Positions 45,317 to 58,000 of a stretch of DNA of 64,000 nucleotides are shown piece after piece (position 1 is the stretch's first letter; each line of letters opens with the position of its first letter). The translations under genes were made by a program, and so were the position numbers. Source of the stretch: Linum tenue (Eukaryota > Streptophyta > Magnoliopsida > Malpighiales > Linaceae); contig CAMGYJ010000002.1 of assembly GCA_946122785.1 (NCBI GenBank), forward strand, positions 17,520,492 through 17,584,491, in the 5' to 3' direction. Below the pieces are notes generated by a model. It saw nothing but the letters and a program-made list of their open reading frames with translations, did no database searches and had not been told where the DNA came from.

Positions 45317-48265
45317 CTAAGGGTTCGCTAGTTCAACCACCAACTCCGCACGTTCGACCCTGTCTCCCAGATAGAGCTTGAGACAATGGCCATTTACTTT
45401 AAATGGCTCAGTTTGCGGGTTGGCAATCTCAATCGTGCCATACGGGAGCACCTGTGTGACCGTGAACGTTCCAGGCCACCAGGAGCGGAGCTTTCCATGA
45501 AAGAGTTTCAGGCGAGAGTTATACAGGAGAACTCGATCACCAACCTGAAACACCTTCGGACCCCTTAACCGAGCGTCGTGGAGACGCTTAGTACGCTCCT
45601 TATACAACTTGGTGTTCTCATAGGCGTGGTAACGTCATTCCTCCAGCTCCAACATCTGCAATTTTCGTTCAACACCTGCAACACTAACATCCAAGTTGAG
45701 CAGTTTAAGAGCCTAGAAGGCCTTGTGCTCTAGCTCCACGGGCAAGTGACATGCCTTTCCATAGACAAGCCAGTACGGTGAAGTATTAATTGGCGTCTTG
45801 TAGGCAGTCCGATATGCCCAGAGAGCATCATCGAGCGTGGTGGACCAATCCTTGCGGGACTGATCCACCGTTTTCTCCAGTAAACGCTTGAGCTTCCGAT
45901 TCGTCAGCTCGGCCTGACCACTCGTTTGAGGGTGATAGGCCACGGACACCTTATGAGTGACACCATAGCGAGACATTAATTTATCAAACTGGCCCTGGAA
46001 ATGGGTGCCTCGGTCGCTTATGATGGCTCTAGGTGTCTCCAACCGGGAGAATAGCTGCTTCAAAAATCCACAAACACGTCTAGCATCATTAGAGGGCAAA
46101 ACTTGCGCCTCAGCCCACCTAGAGACATAATCAACAACAACTAAGATGTAAGTATTGCCAAAGGATGGAGGAAAGGGGCCCATGAAGTCGATACCCCAGA
46201 CATAAAAAATCTCACAGGTTATAAATACATTCTGGGGCATCTCATCACGGGAAGATATATTACCTGACCTCTGGCATCGGTCGCACCTGCGTGCGAAGGC
46301 GTATGCAGCCTTGAAGAGCGTGGGCCAGTAAAAGCCCGACTGTAGCACCTTTCTCGCCGTGCGGTTACCGCCATGGTGACCGCCAGTAGGTCCCTCATGG
46401 CAATGAGACAGAATGCCCTCCATCTCATTTTCTATAACACAACGACGAATGATCCCGTCGGCTCCGATCCTGAAGAGATGAGGGTCATCCCAGAAATAGT
46501 GCTTCAGGTTGGAGAAGAACTTCCTTTTGGTGTGAGTCGTCATCCCCTTAGGTAGCTGCTGGCCCACCAGATAATTTGCAAAATCGGAGTACCAATGGGT
46601 GACACTCTCCACCAGGCACATCATCATCAGTCGCTCATCTAGGAAGAGTCGTTGATCTCCTCCACGAGGTTGTCCACAAGGGGTGCGTCTAACCGGAGAG
46701 GTGATCAACAGCAACATTTCCAGCTCCCTTCTTGTCCCGAATCTTGATGTCGAACTCCTGCAGTAGTAGGATCCATCTTATGAGCCTAGACTTGGCATCG
46801 GCCTTGCTCATCAGGTATTGTATCGCGGAGTGATCTGCGTACACGGTCACATGGGACAAGACCAGATAAGGACGAAACTTGTCAAAGGCGAACACCACCG
46901 CGAGCAGCTCCTTCTCTATGGTGGTGTAGTTCTCCTGGACATCGATTAGGGTCTTTGAGGCGTAGTAGATAGGACGGAAGTGTTGATCTCGCCTCTGCCC
47001 CAAGACAGCTCCAACAGCAAAGTCACTGAATCGCACATCAGTTAGAACGGTAGAGACCAATCAGGAGCGACCATGATAGGATCATGAGTGAGCTTCTCCT
47101 TCAAGGTCATGAATGCCGATGTGCATGCATTGGTGAACTGGAAGGGGGCATCCTTCTCAAGGAGCTTTGTCAAGGGCAGGGCGATCTTCGAGAAATCCTT
47201 GATGAACCGCTTGTAGAACCCTGCATGACACTTCTCCCAACTCAGTGACAGGTTCGTCTCTTGACACCGTTTAAGGACAAGTTCTAGGTTATGGAGACAG
47301 TGCGAGAATGAGTCCCCATAAACCAAAAATTCATCCATAAACACCTCCATAATCTCGCCGACCAGGCAGTCAAAGATGGCGAGCATGCATCGCTAAAAAG
47401 TGGCAGGTGCATTGCATAGCCCGAATGGGATCCTCCGATAGGCGAATGTGCCGAAGGGGCAGGTGAAAGTGGTCTTCGCCAGGTCCTCCTGTGCAATAGG
47501 GATCTAGAAATAACCGGACATCCCATCCAAGAAACAGTAGAACTCGTGCCCTGCCAGTCTCCAGCATCTTGTCAATGAACGGCAACGGGAAATGATCCTT
47601 CCGGGTGGCGTCATTGAGGCGATGGTAGTCGATGCAGACGCGGTACCCGGTCACTATGCGCATAGGTATGAGCTCATTCTTCTCATTGGGTACCACGGTC
47701 ATCCCGCCCTTCTTAGGCACCACCTGGGTTGGACTAACCCACTCATTGTCGGGAATGGCGAAGATGATCCCCGCGTCCATCAGCTTCACGATCTCCACCC
47801 GAACCACAGCCTCTAGGTTCGGGGTCAATCTCCGCCGGGGCTGTCTTACCGGCCGCATCTCATCCTCTAGCAATATCCGGTGGGAGCAGAAGGAGGGGCT
47901 GATCCCCAGATATCAGTGATCTTCCACGCCAGAGCTCTCTCGTACTGCTTCAGCAAGGCCACCATTCTGACCTTCTGCTCCAAGGAGGTAGTGATGCGAG
48001 GTGAGGATGAGATCGGTTTGAACAGCCTATCGCCCTCCAGTGATGCACCACTCTCCAGTGCGGCCAACTGCTCCTCCAGCTGCGGCTCCTGCGATGCTTG
48101 CTCACCTAGCAAAATACAACGCTCAAGATCATCATCAGTACCCGCACTCGTTATGGAGAGTGCGGTCTCAAAATCAGCAAGCATATCACAGTCATCTAAG
48201 TCATCATGCAAATGGGAGTGCTTCCCATTCTCAGACACAAAAAGTAGCATGTTCATCCCCAGCAC
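45317..48265 (-). pseudogene. Ty3/gypsy pol (RT, RNase H, integrase), element B
   Basis: Homologous to element A pol. The integrase open frame (46717-45713) is longer than in A and keeps the DRCQ finger, [18 protein letters not shown] and [21 protein letters not shown] is broken by frame changes near 47370-47560. It has a clean in-frame loss of 46 residues between EKCH and AGFY (about 47226), compared with element A. RNase H (47060-46690) is mostly open. It ends VELANP at 45317. Confidence 0.85.
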
Positions 48266-50551
48266 GCAAGATCAGTTTACCACTATGCACATCAATAAGC
48301 ACCTTGGCGATGGCGAGAAATGGTCTACCCAAAATCAAAGGCACATCCACATCCTCATTTATATCCAGAATAACAAAATCTACTGGATATGTGAATGCGC
48401 CTACATTAACAGGAAGATCCTCTATGATACCCATAGGATGCACAATAGAGCGATAAGCTAACTGAATGCTCATCCTAGTAGTTCTAGGTTCACCTAGGTC
48501 TAGCTTCTTAAACAATTTATAAGGCATGACATTAATGCTAGCGCCTAAATCCGCCAAGGACTTCCCTACATGCATGCTGCCAATAACAAGAGGGATAGTA
48601 AAACTCCCTGGGTCTTTGCGCTTCTCGGGCAGCTTGTTCTGCAGGATGGCAGAACACTCCTCACTCAGCATCACTGTCGAGAGATCCCCAAGTTTCTTCT
48701 TGTTGGTGAGGAGATCCTTCATGAATTTGGCGTACTTGGGCATCTTCGACAGTGCCTCCACAAACGGCATGCTGATGTTGACCTGCTTCAACATTACCAT
48801 GAACTTAGAAAACTCAGCCTCCAGTTTGTCTTTGTGTAGGAGAGTGGGGAAGGAAAGCTGGGGTACATGCTTCTTAACCACTGGTTGTGGCTTGGGAGCA
48901 TGTGCTTCTTTATCCATCCCCACTTCTGCATCGTCAGCTGGAAGTGCTGAAGCAGGTAGTGACTCTTCTTGCCTGGCCGGGGCAGGGGCAGCAGATGTTG
49001 TTTTGCCACTCCTGGTAGTGATGGCATCCAGCTACTGGTGAGGCTCGCGAGGATTTGGAATGGTGGTGGTAGGCAGAGTCCCCGGTGCTCTGGTGTTATT
49101 TTGGTGAGCTATGCCACCAATCTGATTATGGAGATCCTGCAATATGACACCTTGGTTCCGATGGCCTGCCTCCAGTGAGGTTATGTTCTGGTCCATCCTT
49201 AAGAAATTCGCCTGGCTGGTAGTCATGAATGCGTGAAAAATGTTTTTCAGCTCCGTCATCTGGGTATTTGGAGCTGGAGCTGCTGGAAGCTAGGCATACT
49301 GGCGCTGTGGCTGCTTGAAGGGTTGCCCCTGTCTGGGCTGGTAAGCCTGTTGTTGTGGAGTTGGACCCTGCCTGGCCTGGAAAGGCTGCCTCTGCTAAAA
49401 ACCACCTGCTGGTGCTGGGAAACTAGGTGGTTTAGTGGCGTTGCTATTATTCCAGGAGAAGTTGGGATGCTGGCGCCACCCTTCATTATATGTGCCACTG
49501 TAATGATAAAGGTGCCGAGCATTGGCGATGAAGTCCAACTGCTCCTGGGGTGTAAAAGACTTCCGCAAGGCCTGGCAGTCTTCCACCAGATGGTTCGAAC
49601 TCTCACACCACTGACGTTGAGCAACTGAAGGCCCGACCAGTCCTCTGCCCGAAATAAGACTGTTGGGCTGCTTCAATGTCTGGACCAACTCGGCCACCTC
49701 CCGCTCTAGCCCGGACTTAGCCTCCATGGCGCGTACACCTCGGTCCCGAGAACTCCTACTTCTGGTGCTCTGTCCCCAAGAATGATCTCTGGTAGCCAGA
49801 GGACTGATCATCTGATTCAGCTCGAGTGAAGTCTTGGTGAGAATATCCCCTCCTGGGCATAGAGACTCGATCACCCTCTGGCTCTCTAGGGTCAGAGCGC
49901 TGTAGAAATTCCCCACTGTAAATGAATCACTAAAATTGTGATGGGGACACTGCCAGAAGAATCCCGAGTACCGCTCCTAGGCATCACGTAGTGACTCATC
50001 TGGCTCCTGGCGGAAATGAGTGATCTCCCACTGAATCTCCGTGGTCTTCAAGGCTGGATAGTACCTATGCACAAACTTGTCGGTCAAGTCGTCCCACGAC
50101 GTGATGGACAGTAGGGGCTAGGTCTCTAACCACCTCTTCGCATGCCCCGCCAGAGAATGGGGGAAAAGGTGGAGACGGATCGCATCATCGGGTACACCAT
50201 TCATTTTGAATCCATTTGTCAGCTGCAGGAACTAGGAAAGGTGCACCCTCGCCTCCTCATTCTTCAAGCCATGGAACTAGATAAATGATGTGATCAGTTA
50301 AATCCATCATGGCTTGATCTCAAAATTATTTGCTAGGATGGGCGGATATAGGATAACGGGGCGGATGGTGGATGCTGAGCCCCATCTGCCTGGGGGATTG
50401 GGTTGTTCCCCAGGATCTTATTCACTGGGGGAACCTGCATGGGCATCCCAAGGGGTTGATTATGCCCCAGGTTAAGGTTCCCCCTGTTGTGCTCGTCGCC
50501 CATCTCGTATTCCTCTTCGGAGTCGCTGCTTAGATGGCTGTCGACGTGCAC
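48231..50551 (-). pseudogene. gag and aspartic protease, element B
   Basis: Gag starts near 50551 (MHVDSHLSSDSEEEYEM). It contains YPPILANNFEIKP-like sequence near 50330, a capsid region with stops between 50310 and 49917, then MGNFYSALTLESQRVIESL and a degenerate zinc knuckle (CESSNHLVEDCQ). The protease has an intact DLGASI active site and VPLILGRPFL. Several stops separate the segments. The cut at about 50700 removes the leader and primer site. Confidence 0.75.
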
Positions 50552-50700
50552 TTCCTCCGTATCCAGTCTCGCTCGCTATTGTCTCCTTAGTTGGCGACAT
50601 GTGCGTTCTAGCTCCGGATCTAACGGTAGTAAACCCCCCGGCTGGCTACGGGTCATGCACTACCTGCACACAGCTAAGCAAGCAAACCCATGAAAGCTCC

Positions 50701-51039
50701 AAAGGTGACTCCTCGATCACGGTTCAACACTTAGACAAATCTGGCTATCCTTCCGATGTTGAGCTAGCTTCTTGATCGACATGAAAGACTAGCTTCTCGA
50801 CTTCCGCTTGAGCGCCAAAGTGTGCCATTGGAAAGAGCAGTTCTTCTTGTTCAAATCCAGCCCAAGAACTCGAGTTTTCACCAAGCCAATAGCGAGTTAT
50901 GCTCGTCCAAAGTTGACACCTGAAATCGTCAAAAACACTTAAGCAAATTTTACGGATTAACTTTGAATCTTTGACGATCAATCCTGAATGAACTAGGGAG
51001 GAATTTAGGATTGTATCACATGAGCATGTAAAGCAATCA
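50701..51039. other. Unclassified stretch next to element B
   Basis: Not similar to the element A leader and with no supported gene. It may be another transposon fragment. Confidence 0.3.
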
Positions 51040-51480
51040 TGTTGATAACGTGTTATGAATAATTATCTCGACGATGGGAATAAATAACACAATTAACACG
51101 AAATAGAAGAGAAGGAGTAACACCACTTTTATTCCATGCTCTGGAACATATATCAGAACATCGATACATGAGATGGAATGACACAGAGGGAAATAGCTTG
51201 GTGTGTATATCTTTGACTTCTACAAGTTTGCCTTTATATAGGCACCAATGCTTGCATATCCATTCTCCATCTCCACTATAATTGATGGGGGTTAGGAGAT
51301 GGTGGTTGGGTAGATGCATGATAGATGGACATCCATTATTATTCACAATACTCCCCCTTGGATGTCCATTAATTAAGAATATGTCTCGCTAAAACCTTGC
51401 TAGGAAACCCCCTGTGGGATAAAAACCTAGTGAAGGAAAAAGAGTACATGATTCTTCTGTTACGCTTGTATACTGCCTCA
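51040..51480 (-). repeat. Ty1/copia LTR fragment or solo LTR
   Basis: The plus strand starts TGTTGATAACGTG and ends GCCTCA. Its interior includes AAAACCTTGCTAGGAAACCC and AACCTAGTGAAGGAAAAAGA, phrases common in plant copia LTRs. No 5-bp duplication is found at these ends, so the boundaries are tentative. Confidence 0.55.
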
Positions 51481-51483
51481 TTC

Positions 51484-52610
51484 AAAATACACTTACATAG
51501 CCACAACTTTCACGTTTGTGACAATTATAGCCATAACTTTCAAAAAACATAAAATAGCCACTTTCCTCCATCCCTTTAACGATGTCACTTAATAGTATGA
51601 TTGGACTGACATAAATGCTGGGTAGGCGATCCCCGTGGATTAACAAATAAAAAGCAAAATACACTTCCATAGCCACAACTTTCTCATTTGTGACAATTGT
51701 AGGCACACCTTTCACGTTTGTGACAGTTATAACCACAAGTTATCAACCTATGTCATCCTTTTCATGGTGTCACTTAATAGTATGACTGGAGAATGAGGCC
51801 TTATTTCCCAAATTGCTGATTCATATCCCCAATCGCTAGATTGAAGGAGAAAGCCCCGAACGCTTGGCAGAGTCACTAAAAAATGGAGAGAAAGAAGGCA
51901 AAAAGCTGATAGGAAGATGCTGACGACGACCGCGAAGAAGAAGGCATCGGAAGCGGCGGTGAAAGAGGAGACAGTGTCTCCGGTGGAGATAGAGAACGAT
52001 TGGTTAGGAAGGAAGGATGTGGCGGCTCGTAGTACATTTTCCCCTCAAATTCCTCGAGACCGTTGTGGGTGCAGCTGTTCTTGTTTTCGGTGAAGCTCAT
52101 TCATCGGTGTCAATTGGCTCGATTCGTTGCATTCCCTCTCAAACATAGCCCTGAGAAGAAATCAAGGACAAGGTCGCGACTATTTCGTGTATTTCAAAAG
52201 TTTGTAATGGAAATGACTAGATTTGTAAAAAAAAAACCATCAAAATTCTGGCTATTTCTTGTATTTCAAAAATTGTGGCTACAATTGTCACAAACGTGAA
52301 AGTTGTGGTTATAACTGTCACAAATGTGAAAGTTGTGGGTATGAAAGTATATTTTGCCTAAAATATTTTTAAAGAAATTATGACGTGGCAAGTAAGGTTG
52401 AGTTGTCGTTAAAGTGTGTGTCAATTTGGCATCCTAGTCAGCATGTTGTTAGCCTCACTAACGAAATCTCTAACACCATTAAAGTTTGTAACGGAAATGG
52501 CTTGATTTGGCAAACAACTATCAAAATTCTGGCTATTTCGTGTATTTATCAGCCACAAACATGAAAGTTGTGGCTATAGAAGAATATTTTGCCTAAAATA
52601 TATTAAAAGG
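51484..52610. mobile_element. Cluster of MITE-like inverted repeats
   Basis: AGCCACAACTTTCACGTTTG-type motifs recur in one orientation near 51500 and 51680 and in the other near 52290, 52320 and 52570, next to AAAATA(C/T)ACTT ends. This suggests nested or reiterated-terminus MITEs. No protein-coding gene is supported. Confidence 0.5.
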
Positions 52611-52839
52611 CTTTAAAAAAATGTCTTTGCCACATAAGCTTTATAAGTTTCTCTGTGATTTTTAGGAATGTAGATTTTGTTTTCCCCCGTTTTATGATCG
52701 GTTTTAACCTCACTATTGGGGCCACTCCAGCTATCCCGCCTCAGGGTCACTCTGGCCACCATATGATCCATCAACCTCGCACCTTGGCAACTCCGAAATG
52801 ACTCTGGCCACCCACAGGTCACCTAGGGCTCCCTCAGAG

Positions 52840-53091
52840 TCAATCACCTAGAGTCACTTTGCTCACCCCGAGATAACTTCAACCACTCTCGGAGTCAACT
52901 AGGTCGAGTCACCTCTGCCATTCTAGAGCCACTCTGACCACTCTTGGAGTCAACCAGGTTGGGTCACCTCTGCCATCCTGGGGTAACTTCAACCACCCTC
53001 AGGGTCCCTAATCCCACGTCACCTTGGTCACCCAAGGGTCACTCCGACCACCCCTCGCGATCCGTAACCCAGTCACTTGGACACCCCTGGA
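52840..53091 (+). repeat. 55-bp degenerate minisatellite
   Basis: Three full 55-bp units start at 52840, 52895 and 52950 with TCAA(T/C). A 56-bp fourth starts at 53005 and a partial fifth follows. Each has GTCAC..GCCA/GCTCA and CTTCAACCAC or CTCTGACCAC near the end. More degenerate units may extend left to about 52745. Confidence 0.7.
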
Positions 53092-53099
53092 TCAATAAA

Positions 53100-53655
53100 T
53101 ATACGCTTTACACTCTTGCACTCACTCATGCAATCGCTCTTGCTCCCACTCCATGAATCGATAAGCTAAACTCTAGATGTCATGTTTCAACCTTGACTGA
53201 AAGATTTATGAGAAATTTTGAGATTCAATGTTATCAAGTTCATAATTAGTAGTTTGAGTGCGTTGATTCATTTTGGGTCGCCTTTTCCTTTATGGTTTGT
53301 TTTGTTACCAATTATATATGTCAATGTAGTTTTGAAGGTTTTGATTGCTCAGTTCATCGTCTTTATTGAACCGAGATCCAATTTAATTAACATAATCTTT
53401 GGATTGTTTGCCACCAATTGGTGGACTTTAGTATTCATTACAATATGGACCAAAAGTTTAATTCCCTTTCAATGAATTTTTTTTACCTAATGATCAACAA
53501 AATGATTACGCATGTATGATGAGAAGAAATAATAATAACATTATTCTTCCTAGACTTGTTGTTTACAGGTAAGACTTTTCGTGTCTTTGATCTTCGCCAA
53601 GTTGGTGTAACAATGTTCTTTTTTTTTTGACAGATGGTGTAACAGTGTTTTAATA
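53100..53655. other. AT-rich intergenic stretch
   Basis: No gene, RNA or clear repeat recognised. Confidence 0.4.
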
Positions 53656-54625
53656 GCATTCACTGACCAGCTATCAGAGATCCGATTTAGGATACCCAAT
53701 TCGTGGGTTCCAGGCCCACGCTCACGCTCCAATTCGCTAAAACGCGAATTTTCGGCAATTCGTGTATAATACGCGAATTCATTTTGCTGGGAGCGCGAAT
53801 TACTTTTGCGGGATCGCGAGTTTGTTGAGGGAGAACGAGAATCCGATTAAAGTGGCCCTTTCAGACATTGGCTTTGCCGGGGTAGTGGGAATAGACTCAC
53901 CGAGAATACTGCAGCAATCAATTCTTAATGGACGGAGGAGATTGCCGACTAATTAAGCGATGGTTGGACTGAAAAGGAACGAGCTACTAGCAAGTAGTGA
54001 TCTGTATTTTGAAGGGATGGAGGAGTACTTCCTTCTGTAGGAATAAGGGGTCTTCGCGTCGGGGAGATTTGGCGACCAGCAGTCGGCGGTGAACTGGAAG
54101 AAGAACCGACACCAAGCTTCAGAATGAGGAAAGACATTAGATGTGGAAAGGAATTATTCACTTTTGTTTGGGTTCATCAACGGAACAATGGGCTTTTGGA
54201 ACAGAAATGTGGATGGGAAGCCCAAAGACCATTTAATCTTGGATTCTATAATTTTGTGCAGTAATCTTCAACTTTCGTTTAGTTTTTATTTAAATTCCAA
54301 ATTATTATAATTTAATGACATGATAGAATGGAAAGAAGGGTTGATAAATTCTAAATGTTGTTGTGAAATATACCTACACTTCCATTTAATTAAACATTTA
54401 TTCATTAATGTTTTATGTTCATTACTTGTTAATATAAATATATTTGAATAGTTTTCTATATACTACCTTTTCAAGTATATTAAAATAAAAAATTATATAA
54501 TAAATGACGCTCTCATCACGCTCTCGAAATTAAATTCTTATGAAAATGACGCTCTCACGCTCTCGCTCCCGCTCCCGCTCTCGTTCCGCGAACTGGTTAC
54601 CTAAGATCCGATCGATGATCGGCGA
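53656..54625. mobile_element. Inverted-repeat element upstream of UTP20
   Basis: The left end near 53670 (AGAGATCCGATTTAGGATAC) and the inverted right end near 54590-54625 (CGATCGGATCTTAGGTAAC) are related. Both are followed inward by GCTC/CGCTCC-rich and GCGAATT or CGCGAA motifs. The interior is AT-rich and non-coding. The target duplication is not resolved. Confidence 0.4.
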
Positions 54626-55051
54626 CCTAGAGTTTAGCATGTTTGAGGCGTCACCAATGTGGTGAGAGTTTTTTGTCATAAAAAAAGTAGTAGTTTTGGA
54701 GTCAACCAGGCAAGTCGGCAGAGTATGAGCTGAGGCTGAACCGGGCATTATTGACCCAGTTGGTTAGTGGTATCACTATCGATCTGGTCCAACCCACTGT
54801 CCGACCCGGCTGTAGTTTTATAACCGTAACTCCGTAAGTAGTCCGTTGAGAATTGAGAAAGGACATAACCTAAGGACGGCGGGCGACGAGAGAGAAATCG
54901 TGCATCTAGTGAAGGGTTTAAGGGCGGCGGCGAGGGGTTTATACTTTTTACTCCGCCAAAGGTGCCGCCACAGCCTAGGTTCAAGTAAAGCAGCTCTCCG
55001 GCGAGCGAAAGAAGAAGAAAGAAGGAAGGGAGAAGCAGAAATTCTCTTCTA
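54626..55051 (+). promoter_or_regulatory. UTP20 upstream region and 5' leader
   Basis: No strong TATA box is seen; GTTTTATAACCG near 54815 is the closest. TGGGCT and its complement AGCCCA at 54189-54194 and 54219-54224 resemble site II motifs common in ribosome-biogenesis genes, but they lie about 830-860 bp from the ATG. The transcription start is not determined. Confidence 0.35.
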
Positions 55052-58000
55052 ATGGCGACGCCTTCCCATGCTGTGGCTGTGAAGTCTCTCAACCAGTCCG
55101 CTGGTCGCGGCCGGTTTGTGGTAAGCCCTCCGGCTCTTTATCTTGAAAAGGCTGCAGGAAAGCTGTTGTTCGTTGCATCGGAGATGAGAACTATGTTTGA
55201 GCTTTTTTGGTCTGCTTGCCGCACTGGTGATGGGGCAAAGTTAAGCTTTAACTCAGGAGTCCGGCTTAAGAAGCTCAATTGAATAGGAATTCAATCATTC
55301 TCCCACTTTACAGCTGTTCGTTTTTCTCCCACCGTGGTTCACCTGGATATTTTTGTTTCGTTGGTTGGTTTTGCGCAGTTCAAGTCATTTTCCCAGAAAA
55401 TAGAAGGACTTGAAGTTAATGTCTTCAGAAGCCTTGATAGAATCAAGCCGGAGCCTTCCTGTGGGACTTTCTTCAACGACTGCCTGAAGGAATGGAGGGT
55501 ACGGTCTTTAAGATTAGCATTTTGATTTCCTGCTCTGTTGCCAATGTCCCGGACTTGTTAGTTTACAGATCATCTGCTAGAGTTTCTTATCAACTAGTCC
55601 AATTATCATGGCTAGTGTGTTCTTTGGAGGTTTTAAGATGTTAGTTAATAAGGAGTACTTTCACCCCTTCCATTGGCTGCTGATTTGGGCCCGTTGACGT
55701 GGTTCAGGAATCCTGCAATTTGATCAAAAGTTTCAAAATATATAAGTTCTGCGCTCTTTTTCTTCTTCTTCTTAATTCCTCGAATTTGAACATACAGGAA
55801 TTGAACACTGCTGAAGACTTCATTACTCTTTATGACGAAATGTCGCCCTTAGTACAGAGTTCGAAATCCTTGGCATTGCATAAGGAATTTATTGTCTCGG
55901 CGCTGCTATCCAGACTACAGATGCAAGCACGCCTATCTCTTGAGCCGATTCTCAGGTAAATCACTACTTATTTACTCTCCAATTCAGTTAATTGTTAATT
56001 GTCACCCGTTTACTTGATGTCGGTAGCTTGTTTAAAGTTGTGATGTGAACTCATGTGTATGTGGTGTGGGCATGAAGTCGACTGTACCCTTTCTGGTGCA
56101 CTAATATCTTCCATTAGTAAAGGCTTCTTGCCTGTCGTAAGTAAACGTGAAATCCTTATGATTTACTGAGCGGAGCTGAGACCAGGTTCATGCGCTATAG
56201 AAGTGACATAGAATTTGAACCGAGTGCAGAAACCCCTTGTTTGAACTTCAGGATTCTCACTGTGGCCAGTAGGAAGTAGCCACTTAGAATGGGTAAATAC
56301 AAAACTGGAATAGTTGAAACAAATAGTGGCGTCATTATTCCTATTTGCTATCAGTATCTTGTCATCCAAAGATTCAATGACCTTAGATTTCCCCATAGGA
56401 CAACCTGGCATGGGCTGAAGGTCATTTTGTAAGTTGATGGATGGCTGGCCAAGAAATAAGTTATTGTGACCAGTCACTAGTTCTGTAAGGTGGTTTTGTT
56501 AATGATGTTACTTTTCATGCATATTGTTGTTATATGAAATTTTGATGCCCAGCTTGTTAGTTGGCGGACTAATTTAATAGTGTCTTTTATATCGTATAGT
56601 TCCTTAGCTTGCTTTTGTCTCTGATTAAGAAATTGCTGATTGGATAGGTTGACTGCAGCTCTATCTAGAGATCTCCTGGAAGACTTCATTGTGTGAGTAT
56701 CTTGTTTCAGCAATTCAGCAGTTCTGCATAGTTCGTTGTGATCTTTTTATTTAATTTTCATCATTCACCTTCATGTTGATGTTTTCTTTGGGTGGATATT
56801 TATCGACTGTAGTTGCAAGTCTTTCAGCTTTACTAGTTGTTAAATGTGAGTAGTTTAGTAGTCTTGGACGAGCATTGATGGCCTTGTAATCTCCTTGACA
56901 CAGCTTATACTTACCAAGGGGCTTGTGAGCTATAATATCTAAACTGCAATGGGCACTTGAAGAATGGGTCACTCTGTAAATAGAAAACACTAGATATTAC
57001 ATAAGACAAGCTGGTCATTCTCAATCGCAGCCGGGCATATACTGTTGAAACAAAATCTTATGAGAGGTTTGTGAGATGTCCTATTAAAAACCATGGGATG
57101 AAGATAATGAGAGTAGTAAATGGAGGTGGTTTTAGAAGTGATTGATGTGTCAACTTCACTTATCTTTGTAAGTGCAATAAAACCCTACCACGAGGGAGAT
57201 AGAATAGTAGTGCAGGCTGCTTGCTCAGGATTTTGTCTTAAAATTATGTTGGTAACTTTTCTGCAATGCCCCATGGTTGTGTATTTGCGCTTTTTGACTT
57301 GTGTGTTTGTGCTTCACTATTAGCTATTTGCCAAGGGTTGTTCGTTCGTTGGTCTCCCTACTGGAAAGTGGTGCTGACCAGGATCCGGACATTCTCGAGC
57401 AGGTGTGTGCAATCATCTACTGCATTGTAAGTCCTTGTCGTGGTTATTGTTAACTGGCGATGTCAACTCAAGGTATGTTTTGTATGCAGATTTTCACAAC
57501 GTGGTCATACATTCTAATGTACCTCCAGGGGTGGCTTACAATGGACATTGTGGGGATACTAAAGTAAGTGCCTTGGCATTAAATGATTTGCTCTGTAATT
57601 TCATTCTAGATTTTTATGTGTGTTTACACTGCCGTTTCTTATGCATGCTCCTCTGATCTGTGCTTCTGAGATTATCTGTCATATTTCTTTTTCCTTGCCT
57701 TCTCAACACCTTTACTTGGAGCTATTCTTATTAGCCCCTTTTTACCATGCCCATCCATCAGAACGGAGAACTCTCAATGCTTGCACTTATATTCTCTAGA
57801 GTTACCTTTCTTGGGTAGATCAGTTGATTATTTTTTTTTTAAATCTATTCATAATAATTATCTCCTTTTTCTCAATAGGGTGTCACAAAGATTGAGATAC
57901 TACCCAAAGGAATATGTAAGAAGGTTTATGGCAGAGGCTACTTCCTTCTTGCTGAGAAATGCTCCTCACAAGCAGTTGGAACAAGGTGTTTTGTTTTGCT

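Larger units (their letters stand above)
30874..50700 (-). mobile_element. Athila-like Ty3/gypsy element B, with nested MULE
   Basis: Order on the minus strand: gag (from about 50550), protease, RT-RNase H-integrase (to 45317), palindrome array and ORF1 leader (45120-44299), ORF1 split by the MULE (44294-44276 and 36169-34768), 3' untranslated region, PPT, 3' LTR (33384-30874). The 5' LTR and primer site are missing: similarity to element A stops near 50700, inside the leader. It is closely related to element A but retains more of gag and an intact protease motif. Confidence 0.85.

Noticed and set aside
51040..51480. Complete solo copia LTR
   Set aside because: TG..CA ends are present, but no 5-bp target duplication flanks them, so only a fragment or tentative LTR is claimed.
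54530..54748. Arg/Glu-repeat peptide on the minus strand
   Set aside because: It is the translation of a CTCTCGCTCCCGCTC simple repeat at a transposon end, with no supporting structure.
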